This document shows, in pieces, positions 20,641 through 30,455 of a stretch of DNA of 64,000 bases. The first letter of the stretch is position 1, and every line of letters begins with the position of its first letter. Below the pieces are notes generated by a model that searched no databases, was not told where the DNA came from, and saw only the letters and a list, made by a program, of their open reading frames with translations. A program made the position numbers and the translations under genes. The DNA comes from Bacillus sp. PK3_68 (GTDB lineage Bacteria; Bacillota; Bacilli; Bacillales; Domibacillaceae), in assembly GCF_003600835.1 (NCBI RefSeq), contig NZ_NQYC01000001.1:248001-312000 (forward strand), read 5' to 3'.

Positions 20641-20720
20641 TGATATGGGCAGCATGGATTAATGCTTGGAACAAGGAAGGGCGATAGGGTAAATTATTTT
20701 CCCTTGAAGGAGGTGTAGGC

Positions 20721-21659
20721 TTGACTAGCTATATTATAAGGAGACTTCTCTTTTTAGTTCCCATATTATTCATTGTATCTGTTCTCATTTTTGGCATGTC
20801 AAGACTGGTACCCGGGGATCCGGCAATCATCATGGCGGGCGGACACCAAACGTCACCGGAAGTCTTAGATAATATCCGTGAAAAATACCACTTGAATAAG
20901 CCGGTTATAGAACAATATGCCATCTGGTTGAAGAACGTGGCTGTAGGAGATTTGGGCGAGAGTTTCAAAATGAAGCAATCTGTCACAAATATGATCGTGG
21001 AGCGCCTGCCGCTCACATTTCAATTAATTGTCATGAGTATGATCTTTACCTTGATCATCGCCATACCGCTTGGTATATTGTCAGCTGTTAAGAAAAACAC
21101 TTGGATGGATCACCTTTCAACTTTATTCGCTTTCGTGGGAGTATCTTCTCCTGTGTTCTTCACCGGTATTTTGATGGTACTGTTATTTTCCTACCATTTG
21201 GATTGGCTGCCTGCTTTTGGAGCGGGGAGCGGATTTAATGAGAACTTGCTTCATTTGCTGCTTCCTTCTTTCGCACTGAGCTTCAATATGATCGCTTTAA
21301 ACTCCAGAATTACAAGAAGCGGTATGATTGAAGTAATGAACACGAACTATATTCAAACAGCTGTAGCGAAAGGGTTGCCGCGAAAAGCCATTATTTTCAA
21401 ACATGCATTGAGAAATGCACTTATACCACTTGTCACTGTAACCGGAATCCAAATCGGTGTTCTCATTGTAGGAACAGTGCTTGTTGAATACACATTTGGT
21501 CTGGGAGGGCTGGGCAGTCTTATTATTAACGGGGTCCAAACGAGTGATTACCCCGTTGTTCAGGGAACCATGCTTTTTATGGTGGTTGTCTTCCTGCTGA
21601 TCAACCTTGTCGTTGATGTTCTTTATGCTGTTATCGATCCAAGAATACGCTATAAATAG
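20721..21659 (+). CDS. Peptide ABC transporter permease, OppB/DppB type
   Basis: A 312-residue inner membrane permease with six predicted helices. The N-terminus YIIRRLLFLVPILFIVSVLIF and the family motif MSRLVPGDPA are diagnostic of OppB/DppB. The cytoplasmic EAA loop that contacts the ATPase is seen at ~205-225 (NYIQTAVAKGLPRKAIIFKH). The start is TTG at 20721, supported by AAGGAGGTG 7 nt upstream. The downstream permease begins 14 nt later. It forms the translocation channel with the next gene. Confidence 0.93.
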   Translation: MTSYIIRRLLFLVPILFIVSVLIFGMSRLVPGDPAIIMAGGHQTSPEVLDNIREKYHLNKPVIEQYAIWLKNVAVGDLGESFKMKQSVTNMIVERLPLTFQLIVMSMIFTLIIAIPLGILSAVKKNTWMDHLSTLFAFVGVSSPVFFTGILMVLLFSYHLDWLPAFGAGSGFNENLLHLLLPSFALSFNMIALNSRITRSGMIEVMNTNYIQTAVAKGLPRKAIIFKHALRNALIPLVTVTGIQIGVLIVGTVLVEYTFGLGGLGSLIINGVQTSDYPVVQGTMLFMVVVFLLINLVVDVLYAVIDPRIRYK

Positions 21660-21673
21660 AAAGGAGGCATACG

Positions 21674-22567
21674 ATGGAACTCCAAAGTCAGCCACCTGCA
21701 CAACTGCCGGCAGCTCCAGCAGAGAAAAAAAGAAGTGTATGGAAGTCACCGCTTTTCAAAAATAAATTGTCAGTGATGTCGGGAATAATTATTATTATGA
21801 TAATACTTATTTCGCTGTTTGCCCCGCTGATTTCTCCATATGATCCTGATGTGCAGGACCTGAGCAAATCATTAGAGCCTGCTTCCTCTGCACATTGGTT
21901 TGGCACTGACATGCAAGGGAGGGATATTTTAAGCAGGATCATTTATGGAACGAGAACAACCTTGCTCGGAGCAGTGTTTGTCGTATTGCTATCAGTTGTT
22001 GTCGGCGTTCCACTAGGCCTTATCTCCGGCTATTTTGGAGGTAAGATTGATAACCTTATAAACCGTGTCTGGGACGTTCTTCTCGCTTTTCCAACCATCT
22101 TACTCGCATTCATTATTGTTGCCACATTTGGAAGAGGCTTTGAAAACGCTGTAATCGCGCTAGGTATCGTGTATGTTCCGATGATTGCCAGGCTTGTTCG
22201 CTCTGTGACACTTGTAGAAAAAGAGCAATCCTACATCGATGCAGCTCAAGCTTTAGGATATTCCCATGCACGTATCATCTTCCGGCACATTTTACCTAAT
22301 TGCCTGTCACCGATTATTGTTCAAGTCGCAATCGACTTCGCCTATGCGATCATCGATTTGGCGGCATTGAGCTTTCTAGGACTGGGTGTACAGCCTCCGA
22401 CGGCAGACTGGGGATACATGCTGTCAGAAGGAAGGGAATATTTACTCATTTCTCCGAATACGGCTTTAGCAGCAGGTTTTTCTATTATGATCACCGTGAT
22501 TGCGTTTAATTTGTTTGGCGACGGTTTGCAAAGCCAGCTAGACCCAAAACAGCGAAAAGCAAGTTAA
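21674..22567 (+). CDS. Peptide ABC transporter permease, OppC/DppC type
   Basis: A 297-residue partner permease. The OppC_N segment is followed by the typical DVQDLSKSLEPASSAHWFGT-DMQGRDILSRIIYGTR motif. The EAA loop is SYIDAAQALGYSHARIIFRHI (~195) and the C-terminal signature is DWGYMLSEGREYL. Five to six membrane helices are predicted. AAAGGAGG precedes ATG. It is translationally close to the upstream permease (14 nt) and to the histidine kinase downstream (23 nt), consistent with one transcript. Confidence 0.93.
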   Translation: MELQSQPPAQLPAAPAEKKRSVWKSPLFKNKLSVMSGIIIIMIILISLFAPLISPYDPDVQDLSKSLEPASSAHWFGTDMQGRDILSRIIYGTRTTLLGAVFVVLLSVVVGVPLGLISGYFGGKIDNLINRVWDVLLAFPTILLAFIIVATFGRGFENAVIALGIVYVPMIARLVRSVTLVEKEQSYIDAAQALGYSHARIIFRHILPNCLSPIIVQVAIDFAYAIIDLAALSFLGLGVQPPTADWGYMLSEGREYLLISPNTALAAGFSIMITVIAFNLFGDGLQSQLDPKQRKAS

Positions 22568-22590
22568 TCTAATGGATGACCGGAGGATTT

Positions 22591-23396
22591 ATGTTGCTTT
22601 CTCTTAATCTATTCACGGCATTAATCATTTTGGGCATTGTTGGCGGAATGATCAGTCTCACTATGATTGTCATGATTTTAATAACCGAAAAAGAAGTCGA
22701 CTTTTTGGAAGTCGAGAAAAAAAGAGCGGATCTCGAAGTGCTGCTGAACGAATCTAAGCTACTTCACTTATCCGCTCAAATTCAGCCCCACTTTCTCTTT
22801 AACACATTAAACACAATTTCGACGTTAATTCGTTTAGAAAAAATAAAGAGGCGGAGCAGGCTATTTATTCCATGTCATCGCTGCTCCGCTATCACTTAGA
22901 TAAAAAAGCCTCACTTATTTCTTTAAAAGAAGAGATGAAGTATGCAGAGCAATATTTATCCATTCAACAGCTTCGATTCGGACCTAGGCTGGAATGGAAA
23001 ATCGATGCTCCTGAAGAATTGCTGGAAATGAAAATACCAATGCTTGTTATCCAGCCATTAATTGAAAACGCCTGTATTCATGGAGTGGAGCCATCTATGG
23101 ACGGAGGTAAGATTAGTATATCTGCCACAAGCACGGATGGAGTGCTGCTATTGGAAGTTAGAGACAACGGAGCAGGAGTCAGTGAGGCTGTGGTCCGTGA
23201 GTTTGAACAATGGAAAGCACACAGCCATAGTGCAAAGAACGGAACAGCTATTGGCCTAAGAAATGTCCATTCCCGCCTAAAAGAACAATTTGGCAAAAAC
23301 AGTGGATTATCAATTAAGAAGGATAGAAAAGGTACAATCAGTACAATTACGATCACACCTATTTCCCAAGATTTCCAAGAAAATGATCATGCGTAA
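22591..23396 (+). CDS. LytS/YesM-type sensor histidine kinase (frameshifted at 22838-22843)
   Basis: A small histidine kinase of about 268 residues with a single N-terminal membrane helix (LFTALIILGIVGGMISLTMIVMIL) and no extracellular sensor domain. The His_kinase motif is LSAQIQPHFLFNTLNTISTL with the phospho-acceptor His before FLFN. The HATPase domain shows PLIENACIHGV (N box), DNGAGVS and GTAIGLRNVHSRL. The frame breaks at an A6 run; one extra A restores RLEKNKEAEQAIYSMSSLLRYHL. The start ATG 22591 has GGAGG 4 nt upstream. It pairs with the response regulator 12 nt downstream. Lacking its own sensor, it may read the state of the transporter or of the symporter-like protein encoded two genes on. 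Confidence 0.87.
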
Positions 23397-23408
23397 AGGA
23401 GGGGCCAT

Positions 23409-24533
23409 ATGAAAGTACTCATAGTTGATGATGAACCCTTGGAGCTTTTGAATATTGAAAGCATTCTTCATTCATTTGACCCCCTGATTGATGTATTTAC
23501 AGCGGCGAATGGCTATGAAGCCTATAGCATGCTGAAAGATGAGCCCATGGATATTGTTTGCCTGGATATTCGAATGCCTGGCTGGAATGGAATTGAAACA
23601 TTGCAGAAAATTAAGGCGCAGTGGCCCCATGTGAAGGTCATACTTATTTCTGCCCACGGTGAATTCCATTACGCGCAAGAGGCCATTGTATCCGGAGCAT
23701 CCATCTATCTTTTAAAACCTGTGGTTCCGGAAGAACTGATGAATGCGATCAGAAGGATGCAACATGAGATTGAAAGAGAGCTTGAGGAACAGTTACTGTT
23801 GCTGCAAATGGCAGCTGAAAAATGGTCAAGAGGAGAGGAATCAAAAAAGCTGCTCTTTGGTGCGCACCTTCATATCCAGCCTAATGTGGTCACTGTCATC
23901 AGATTCAATCGCAACGAACCTTTTGATAAGGCGTTCTGGGATACCATCGTATGCCGAACACTTGATAAGACAACAGCTGTCCCCCAGTCTGTCGATGGGC
24001 ACTGGATCTATTTGACAGAATGTCCTGAAGGAAACAATTACACGGTGAAAGAGAAGCTTTCCTTCCTAAAATTAGAGCTTGCGGAGAAGGACAAAGAGAT
24101 CGAATGGCTGTTTGGCGTAGGGGAAGCTGTTGCCCATCCAGATTTTCTAAAGCAATCGTATGATAGTGCTGTGCAAGCTGCATTAAACAAGGATGAAGCG
24201 GTGATTCAGCAATGCCTTCATTTCTTATCACAGCAATATGCCAGTCCGATTACTTTGAATCAATTAGCACAAGAGGTTCATCTCAGTGCCTCACATTTAA
24301 GTAGAATATTCAAGAGCCAGCTTGGAATTACGTTTGTTGATGTCTTAACAAAGATTAGAATTGAACAGGCAAAGGAACTATTGAAGAACAAAGAGCTGTC
24401 CATTCAGTTCATATCCGACCGAATAGGTTTCAGCAGTCCGGATTACTTTTCTTCAACTTTCCGGAAGCTGGAGGGAATTTCCCCAAGCCAGTTCCGTTTA
24501 CAGAGAGAGCATGACAAACAATCATGTTCCTAA
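23409..24533 (+). CDS. Response regulator with AraC-type DNA-binding domain
   Basis: 374 residues. The REC domain (1-120) has acidic pocket VDDE, phospho-acceptor Asp in CLDIRMPGWNG, and conserved T/S and K positions (ILISA, LLKP). A middle region of unknown fold (~135-270) follows. The C-terminal AraC/XylS pair of HTHs (~275-370) is LAQEVHLSASHLSRIFKSQLG and ISDRIGFSSPDYFSSTFRKLEGISPSQFR. AGGAGGGG precedes ATG. Partner of the upstream kinase; it probably activates this transporter operon, as YesN-type regulators do for adjacent uptake genes. Confidence 0.92.
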   Translation: MKVLIVDDEPLELLNIESILHSFDPLIDVFTAANGYEAYSMLKDEPMDIVCLDIRMPGWNGIETLQKIKAQWPHVKVILISAHGEFHYAQEAIVSGASIYLLKPVVPEELMNAIRRMQHEIERELEEQLLLLQMAAEKWSRGEESKKLLFGAHLHIQPNVVTVIRFNRNEPFDKAFWDTIVCRTLDKTTAVPQSVDGHWIYLTECPEGNNYTVKEKLSFLKLELAEKDKEIEWLFGVGEAVAHPDFLKQSYDSAVQAALNKDEAVIQQCLHFLSQQYASPITLNQLAQEVHLSASHLSRIFKSQLGITFVDVLTKIRIEQAKELLKNKELSIQFISDRIGFSSPDYFSSTFRKLEGISPSQFRLQREHDKQSCS

Positions 24534-25792
24534 CATTGCAAATTTTTACTCTTGTTAGTTTATTTTTGTTGTTAATCGGTGCTCGGCAAGTAGAGAAGAA
24601 CAACCCCGACCTAGAACGTCCCATTGGCTTAGGAAAAGGGATCGTTATCCTCGTCAATCAATGGGTTGGATTGACCACATTTCTTGTTGCAGCGCAATTG
24701 TCATATGAGCAGGGCGTGAGTGGTCTATTCGGCTATTGCCTGGCTGGATTGGCAAGCCTGCTCTGCCTATACTTCCTGTTGAAAAAAAGAGCAGTGCCGC
24801 ATGATCCGGTGCATGCGGCAAGAACAATAAAGCCGCTTTTGCTGCTTTATTATCTAGAACATTTTATTGTAAGCCTATTGGCTGCAAAGTTTATATTCAA
24901 GCTTTTCTATAGCGTAAATGTAGTGATCTTAGCCGGCTTGTTTGTTGTCTTTTATCAATTTATTCTTTTGGCGAAAAGTAAAAATTTTTATATTCGCTCT
25001 CTCATCATCAGCATGCTGGCGTTGGTTGCTACTGTGCTTTTACCTACCTTTGTATATTTAAAGGTGAGTGTGCCCACGATCTATTCCGGTGTTCACTTTT
25101 TGGCACCGGAGATGCTTATTTTGGATGATCTGTCGGGATGGCTTCTAGGAGGAGTATTATTTATTCGGTTCATGGCTCATCACCTATTGAATCAAAACAT
25201 GCAGAAAATCTTTATGAATATTAAACAAGAGAAAAGACCTCTTGCTTTTACGATTTCATCTTTCATATGGTTCTTTGTCCCGCTCTCGATGGGAACCTTG
25301 GCGTTTGTCGCCAAAGCATCCGCCATATGGCCGGCTTCTAATGATGAAGTAGGTCTTCAAGTCGTCCAGCAGTTTGGCGGACAGCTTGGAATTGTTCTGT
25401 TAGTCGTAACCTTGCTGGTCATTTTGTTCTCTTCCTCGGCTGGTGATTTTGTTGATAAAACCTTTGTCCGAAAAGATATCTTCGTGAAGGCAGCGGTATT
25501 AGGAATGGCTGCGTTGATAGTAACTACGCTTCCAAAGCTTACGATCCTTGATGTCATGGTCTTTGCCTCTCTTGTTTGGGCTCCGGTGGTTCCAGCCATG
25601 TATTTAATGGAAACAAGCCTATTGGCCAGGTGGCCCGTAGCTTTCGTTTTTCTAGCCGGTGTAGGAGCAGAAACATACGGTATGTTTCATTTTAGCTTAG
25701 AATGGGGAATTTTGCTGTCTGCCATGGTATCTGTTTGTTTGTCTTTCTTATTCAGAGGATACCGCAGTAAAGAAAAAAAGCAATCAGCATAA
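24524..25792 (+). CDS. Polytopic membrane protein, distantly sodium:solute-symporter-like
   Basis: A 422-residue integral membrane protein with about 12 hydrophobic segments. It overlaps the end of the response regulator gene by 10 nt, so it is translationally coupled to it. The segment HHLLNQNMQKIFMNIKQEKR followed by a helix, and a later LFSSSAGDFVDKTFVRKDIF, recalls the loop and the TM8-9 region of the SSS family. The usual Na+-site residues are not obvious. It carries no kinase domain. In CbrA-type systems an SSS domain is fused to a kinase; here a separate SSS-like protein sits beside a kinase without a sensor, so a sensory role is plausible. It may instead be an accessory transporter. 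Confidence 0.6.
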   Translation: MFLTLQIFTLVSLFLLLIGARQVEKNNPDLERPIGLGKGIVILVNQWVGLTTFLVAAQLSYEQGVSGLFGYCLAGLASLLCLYFLLKKRAVPHDPVHAARTIKPLLLLYYLEHFIVSLLAAKFIFKLFYSVNVVILAGLFVVFYQFILLAKSKNFYIRSLIISMLALVATVLLPTFVYLKVSVPTIYSGVHFLAPEMLILDDLSGWLLGGVLFIRFMAHHLLNQNMQKIFMNIKQEKRPLAFTISSFIWFFVPLSMGTLAFVAKASAIWPASNDEVGLQVVQQFGGQLGIVLLVVTLLVILFSSSAGDFVDKTFVRKDIFVKAAVLGMAALIVTTLPKLTILDVMVFASLVWAPVVPAMYLMETSLLARWPVAFVFLAGVGAETYGMFHFSLEWGILLSAMVSVCLSFLFRGYRSKEKKQSA

Positions 25793-25829
25793 AAGTCTTC
25801 CGCTTTTCTATTAAAGGGGGAATGTGTAA

Positions 25830-26843
25830 ATGAGTGATTTACTTACAGTAAAAAATTTATCCACTCAATTTCAAACAGAACGGGGAATTGCTCATGCGGT
25901 TCGCTTTGTGAATTTCTCCATCAAATCAGGAGAGACAATGGGAATTGTAGGCGAAAGCGGCAGTGGCAAAAGTGTGACAGCTAAATCGATCATGAGGCTT
26001 GTTGAAGGCCAAAACGGAAAAGTTGTATCTGGGGAAATGATTTTTGAAAATATTGATCTAGCGAAACAAACGGAAAAACAAATGCAGAAAATCAGAGGCA
26101 ATTCAGTGGCGATGATCTTCCAGGACCCAATGACCTCTTTGAACCCTTTAATTAAAGTGGGCGTCCAGATTGCAGAGGTGCTTCGTTTTCATAAAGGAAT
26201 GGCCAGGCAGCAAGCGAAACAAGAAGCAATCGGGCTCATGACTCAGCTTTCCATCCCTTCACCGGAAAAGCGTTATCATCAGTATCCGCACGAGTTTAGC
26301 GGGGGAATGCTGCAACGGCTAATGATTGCCATTTCATTGGCATGCAAGCCGAAATTGCTTATTGCCGATGAGCCAACAACCGCGTTAGATGTAACAATAC
26401 AAGCGCAAATTCTAAGGCTAATGAAAGAGCTTCAGAAGCAATACGGAATGGCCATTCTGATGATCACTCATGATTTAGGCGTTGTAGCCGAAATTTGTGA
26501 CAAAGTATCGGTTATGTATGCAGGTGAAATTGTTGAAAGCACAAGTGTGGAAAATATTTTTGAGAAACCGCTGCATCCTTATACAAAAGCGTTAATGGAT
26601 TCAAGACCGAAGCTTGGTCATAGGGAGAAAACACTTAAATCCATCGAAGGCTCACCGCCTGATCTGGCAAAGGAGATTAATGGATGTCCTTTTGCTCCCC
26701 GCTGTGCTGTCAAAACAGAAATATGTGTGACAGAAAAACCTGCATTGAAACAACTCGCTCCTTCTCATTGGGCAGCATGTCATATGGCCGAAGTGGTAGT
26801 AAAGGAAGGAGATGAGCGTTTTGACAGCCTTGCTACAAGTTGA
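25830..26843 (+). CDS. Peptide ABC transporter ATPase, OppD/DppD type
   Basis: A 337-residue cytoplasmic ATPase. Walker A GESGSGKS (~45), Q-loop in [13 protein letters not shown], signature [12 protein letters not shown], Walker [13 protein letters not shown] and H-loop ITHDLG are all present. The C-terminal oligopeptide/dipeptide extension has the cysteine cluster [15 protein letters not shown] expected for the iron-sulfur-type motif of this subfamily. AAAGGGGG precedes ATG. It overlaps the following ATPase gene by 32 nt. The two ATPases energise the OppBC-like channel. Confidence 0.95.
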   Translation: MSDLLTVKNLSTQFQTERGIAHAVRFVNFSIKSGETMGIVGESGSGKSVTAKSIMRLVEGQNGKVVSGEMIFENIDLAKQTEKQMQKIRGNSVAMIFQDPMTSLNPLIKVGVQIAEVLRFHKGMARQQAKQEAIGLMTQLSIPSPEKRYHQYPHEFSGGMLQRLMIAISLACKPKLLIADEPTTALDVTIQAQILRLMKELQKQYGMAILMITHDLGVVAEICDKVSVMYAGEIVESTSVENIFEKPLHPYTKALMDSRPKLGHREKTLKSIEGSPPDLAKEINGCPFAPRCAVKTEICVTEKPALKQLAPSHWAACHMAEVVVKEGDERFDSLATS

Positions 26844-27801
26844 AGGGTTAAAAAAATATTTTCCCGCTGGAAAAACGAATTTCCTTGGGAAGCATACACA
26901 GCTGCTAAAAGCCGTGGATGATCTTTCTTTCACTATCCGGGAAGGTGAGATATTTGGACTTGTCGGTGAGAGCGGATGCGGCAAGTCAACAACAGGCAGA
27001 TGTATTTTAAAGATTGAAGAGGCAACCGGCGGCAGTGTCTATTTTATGGGAAAAAATATTACTAGCCTTAAAGGGAAAGAGCTTTTACAGATAAGACGAG
27101 AAATGCAAATGATTTTTCAGAATCCCTATTCTTCTTTGAACCCAAGACTGACAATCCGTCAGACGTTGGAGGAAGTGTTAAAGGTACACCGGATAGCAAC
27201 AGGAGATCAAGCAAAAGACAGGATCGTAGAGCTGCTAGAACAGGTCGGACTACCGACGGATGCGATGGACCGTTATCCGCATGAATTCAGCGGCGGACAA
27301 CTGCAGCGCATTGTGGTGGCAAGAGCATTGGCTGTAAATCCTAAGTTTATTTTTGCGGATGAACCGGTTTCTGCCCTGGATGTTTCCGTGCAAGCTCAGA
27401 TTTTGAATTTGCTGGCGTCACTGCGTGAAAAGCTAGGCTTGACGATACTTTTTGTGGCCCATGATTTAAGCGTTGTGGAGCATATCAGTGATCGGGTCGG
27501 AGTGATGTATCTGGGACAGATGGTGGAAATGGCCCAGGTGGAAGACTTATATGAAGAGCCGCTACATCCTTATACGAAAGCCTTAATACACTCAATTCCC
27601 ATCAATAACCCGAAAGAAAAGAAAGAAAGAATTACATTGGAAGGAGATATTCCAAGCCCTATTGATCCACCAACGGGTTGCCGCTTCGCTTCCAGATGTC
27701 CTCAATGCTTTGCTCGCTGTACAGAAGAAGCGCCGATTTTTAAAGAAGTACAGCCGGGACATTTCGTAGCGTGTCATTTATATGCTAGTAACGAGAAATA
27801 G
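26812..27801 (+). CDS. Peptide ABC transporter ATPase, OppF/DppF type
   Basis: A 329-residue ATPase. Walker A GESGCGKST, QMIFQNPYSSLNPR, signature FSGGQLQRIVVARAL, Walker B FIFADEPVSALD and FVAHDLSVVEH mark the OppF/DppF subfamily. The C-terminal extension contains the Cys-rich GCRFASRCPQCFARC. The start ATG 26812 lies inside the end of the OppD-like gene and is preceded by AAGGAG, indicating translational coupling. It completes the five-component importer. Confidence 0.95.
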   Translation: MSVLTALLQVEGLKKYFPAGKTNFLGKHTQLLKAVDDLSFTIREGEIFGLVGESGCGKSTTGRCILKIEEATGGSVYFMGKNITSLKGKELLQIRREMQMIFQNPYSSLNPRLTIRQTLEEVLKVHRIATGDQAKDRIVELLEQVGLPTDAMDRYPHEFSGGQLQRIVVARALAVNPKFIFADEPVSALDVSVQAQILNLLASLREKLGLTILFVAHDLSVVEHISDRVGVMYLGQMVEMAQVEDLYEEPLHPYTKALIHSIPINNPKEKKERITLEGDIPSPIDPPTGCRFASRCPQCFARCTEEAPIFKEVQPGHFVACHLYASNEK

Positions 27802-27948
27802 ACTGGAACTTCCGTCTGGCCGGGAGATAGAGGTAAGTAGCTGATGTAGTTGAATTGTTGGCACTAGATAGACCGCCGAGATTTTCGAGGAATGAGAAGG
27901 ATGAAAAAGCTGTCTGATTTTACAAAAAAAGCAAACGGGGGAGAGGGA

Positions 27949-29022
27949 ATGAGCTCACTAAAAGACCTTCTAGTGGAATTTGATGCCATTCATGGTGTAT
28001 CAGGGGATGAAGAACGTGTTGCACAAGCTCTGCAGGCTCATTTAAAGCCGGTGATAGACGAACACTTTGAAGATGCACTTGGAAACCAGGTATTTATCAA
28101 AAAGGGAAGCAACCCAGATTTTAAGGTTATGCTTGCGGCACATATGGATGAAATCGGCTATATTGTTCATAACATTGATAGTCAAGGTTTCGTTTATATT
28201 TTACCAGTCGGTTATCACGACAATCGAACAGCATTCAACCAAGTGCTAACGATTTATACAGAAAAGGGCCCTGTAACAGGAATAACCGGGGGAAAGCCTG
28301 CACACATTGTGACACCAGAAGAGGCAAAACTCGCCATTCCTATTGAGGAGTTATATATTGACGTTGGAACGACAAGTAAAGAAGAAACGTTAGCGCTCGG
28401 CGTGCAGATCGGTGATTATCTGACATTTCAAAGAACGGGACAATTTCTAAATGACGGTAAGATTTTCACGGGAAAGGCTGTTGATAATCGTGCTGCCTGT
28501 GCAGTGATGGTGGAAGCAATGAAACGACTGGCAGACAAAAATATCGTTCCCACCGTTTATGGAGTGGGGACTGTGCAGGAAGAAATGGGCATCCGTGGTT
28601 CCGTCCCGGTCTCGAACCGGATCCAACCTGATATCGGTCTTGCCCTTGATGTCTGCCTTTCCGGAGGAACACCTGCTTTAACTGAAAAAGACGTTGCAGT
28701 TACGCTTGGTGGCGGTCCCGCGCTTATGCTATATGACTGGACACCGAGTACCGGACACGGAAATAATGTCCCAAAGAAACTAACTCGCAAATTAATTCAA
28801 GCGGCAGAAAAAAACAATATTCCTTATCAGCGGGAAGTTGTTCTGAATGGCGGAACAGATGCCTGGGCCATGAGCGTAGCAGGCAACGGAGCTTTAGCTA
28901 GCTGCATTTCTTTTCCATCCCGTAATATCCACTCAGCAACTGGTTGTGTACATATAGATGATTTGGAATATTCTGTACAGTTGATTGTAGCATTTATTGA
29001 AGCCTTGCAGGAAAAAATATAA
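27949..29022 (+). CDS. M42 family metallo-aminopeptidase
   Basis: About 357 residues; a cytoplasmic dinuclear-metal aminopeptidase of the M42 family (glutamyl aminopeptidase/deblocking type, tetrahedral complexes). Ligand motifs are visible: H in LAAHMDEIG, bridging D in AVDNRAACA, catalytic EE in TVQEEMGIRGS, D in GLALDVCLSGG and a late H in SRNIHSATG. ATG 27949 is chosen for GGGGGAGAGGG just upstream; frames from 27892 or 27901 would add up to 19 unlike residues. As the last gene of the transporter locus it probably hydrolyses imported peptides to amino acids. Confidence 0.88.
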   Translation: MSSLKDLLVEFDAIHGVSGDEERVAQALQAHLKPVIDEHFEDALGNQVFIKKGSNPDFKVMLAAHMDEIGYIVHNIDSQGFVYILPVGYHDNRTAFNQVLTIYTEKGPVTGITGGKPAHIVTPEEAKLAIPIEELYIDVGTTSKEETLALGVQIGDYLTFQRTGQFLNDGKIFTGKAVDNRAACAVMVEAMKRLADKNIVPTVYGVGTVQEEMGIRGSVPVSNRIQPDIGLALDVCLSGGTPALTEKDVAVTLGGGPALMLYDWTPSTGHGNNVPKKLTRKLIQAAEKNNIPYQREVVLNGGTDAWAMSVAGNGALASCISFPSRNIHSATGCVHIDDLEYSVQLIVAFIEALQEKI

Positions 29023-29030
29023 AAAGATAG

Positions 29031-29075
29031 GGGGCTGTTCCATGAGTCAGGATAACCGACTTATGGAACAGCCCC
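29031..29075 (+). terminator. Inverted repeat after the peptide-uptake locus
   Basis: GGGGCTGTTCCAT / ATGGAACAGCCCC is a perfect 13-bp stem with a 19-nt loop, itself partly paired (AGTC/GACT), 9 nt after the peptidase stop. No T run follows directly, so it may be a 3'-end stabiliser or processing hairpin as much as a terminator. Confidence 0.6.
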
Positions 29076-29202
29076 TATTAGTAGGTGTTTAAAAAACAAA
29101 AGAGGTTTCCATAGGAATCAAGTCCATATCATGGGCTCATTTTCTTTCATTTATATAACTAATTTAAATAATAGTTTTGCAGTAACTATTCAATGAATCA
29201 TT

Positions 29203-30396
29203 TTATTCAACGGTTCTATCTGCTAATCGCTTCTCTTTCCAAGACACTGTGATAAATAGTGCAACCGCTAGAATAATGGCTGAAAAGATGTAAGGGAAAT
29301 GGATATTGAAATCAAACAGAATCCCTCCTATTGTAGGCCCTACAATATTTCCTAAGCTTGTATAAGTGGAGTTCATTCCTGCTACAAAACCTTGTTCACT
29401 TCCCGCAGTCCTTGAAAGAAAAGTGGTGAGCGCCGGCCGGAGCAGGTCAAAGGCTAAAAAGATAATACAAGTGACCATCAAAACAAGCCAGAAGTTAGTG
29501 ACGACAGTTGAAGCAATAGCAAAAATGGCTCCGGTTATGAGGCATAATTGAATAAGCTTCTTTTCACCTAATACATGAATCATTTTTCCGAATAAAAAGA
29601 CCTGGAAAATCATGCCGAATATCGAACTGATAGTAATAATATAAGCAATGTCCTTAGGAGTAAAACCAAATTTGTGATCAGAAAACAAACTAAAAACTGT
29701 TTCGTACACTGATAATCCAAATGCCAGGACAAATACAATGATAAATGCCACAAAGTAAAGAGGATTTAATGACTTCTTTAACTCCTTCACAAAACTTGCT
29801 TTCTTGTTTTTAGAGGAAATAGCGGATAATTGTTCTTTTGTCAATGGCTCCTTGAGAATAAATAAGGAAGAAATAGCAGCAAGAAAAGCGATTGCTGCGG
29901 CACAAAAGAAAGGAACTCGAATGCCATATTCAGCTATAAACCCTCCAATGCCAGGGCCGATGATGAAACCGGTACTGATAGCCGCCGATAAATAACCTAA
30001 TGCTTTAGGGCGTTCCTCTAAAGAGGTAATGTCTGCAATATAGGCTGTCACTCCCGGCATAATAAATGCTGCGCTGATTCCTCCTAGTATTCTTGAAAGA
30101 TATAGGACTAAAACGTGCTTTCCTAATCCAAAAAGCAGCTCAGAAAGACAAAAGATAAACAATCCAATAATGATGATTTTTTTTCTGCCGAACTGATCTA
30201 CCCATCTCCCGGCCACCGGGGACATTAATAATTGAGAAAAGGAGAAAGCGGCAACCATGTAGCCCATTGTGGCACCAGACAAATTCATTTCATTCATAAA
30301 GGAAGGCATAATGGGAATAATTAAACCAACCCCTAAAAAAGCAACAAAAATATTGCTTAATAATATAAGAAGTACTATTTTTTGATTACGAATCAT
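29203..30396 (-). CDS. MFS multidrug efflux transporter (DHA1 family, NorA/Bmr-like)
   Basis: A 397-residue 12-helix drug:H+ antiporter. Motif A lies in the loop after TM2 (GRWVDQFGRKKIIIIG). The antiporter motif C is in TM5 (STGFIIGPGIGGFIAEYG), and the TM4 segment SRILGGISAAFIMPGVTAYIADIT is typical of Bmr/NorA proteins. It lies 59 nt downstream of a TetR-type gene on the same strand, so the two probably form an operon repressed by that regulator and induced by the pump's substrates. The substrates cannot be predicted. Confidence 0.9.
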   Translation of the reverse strand: MIRNQKIVLLILLSNIFVAFLGVGLIIPIMPSFMNEMNLSGATMGYMVAAFSFSQLLMSPVAGRWVDQFGRKKIIIIGLFIFCLSELLFGLGKHVLVLYLSRILGGISAAFIMPGVTAYIADITSLEERPKALGYLSAAISTGFIIGPGIGGFIAEYGIRVPFFCAAAIAFLAAISSLFILKEPLTKEQLSAISSKNKKASFVKELKKSLNPLYFVAFIIVFVLAFGLSVYETVFSLFSDHKFGFTPKDIAYIITISSIFGMIFQVFLFGKMIHVLGEKKLIQLCLITGAIFAIASTVVTNFWLVLMVTCIIFLAFDLLRPALTTFLSRTAGSEQGFVAGMNSTYTSLGNIVGPTIGGILFDFNIHFPYIFSAIILAVALFITVSWKEKRLADRTVE

Positions 30397-30455
30397 AAGT
30401 GAGTATGCACACCTCTGCTTTCACGGGAAAATTTTCTCACAAACTTTTATTGATT

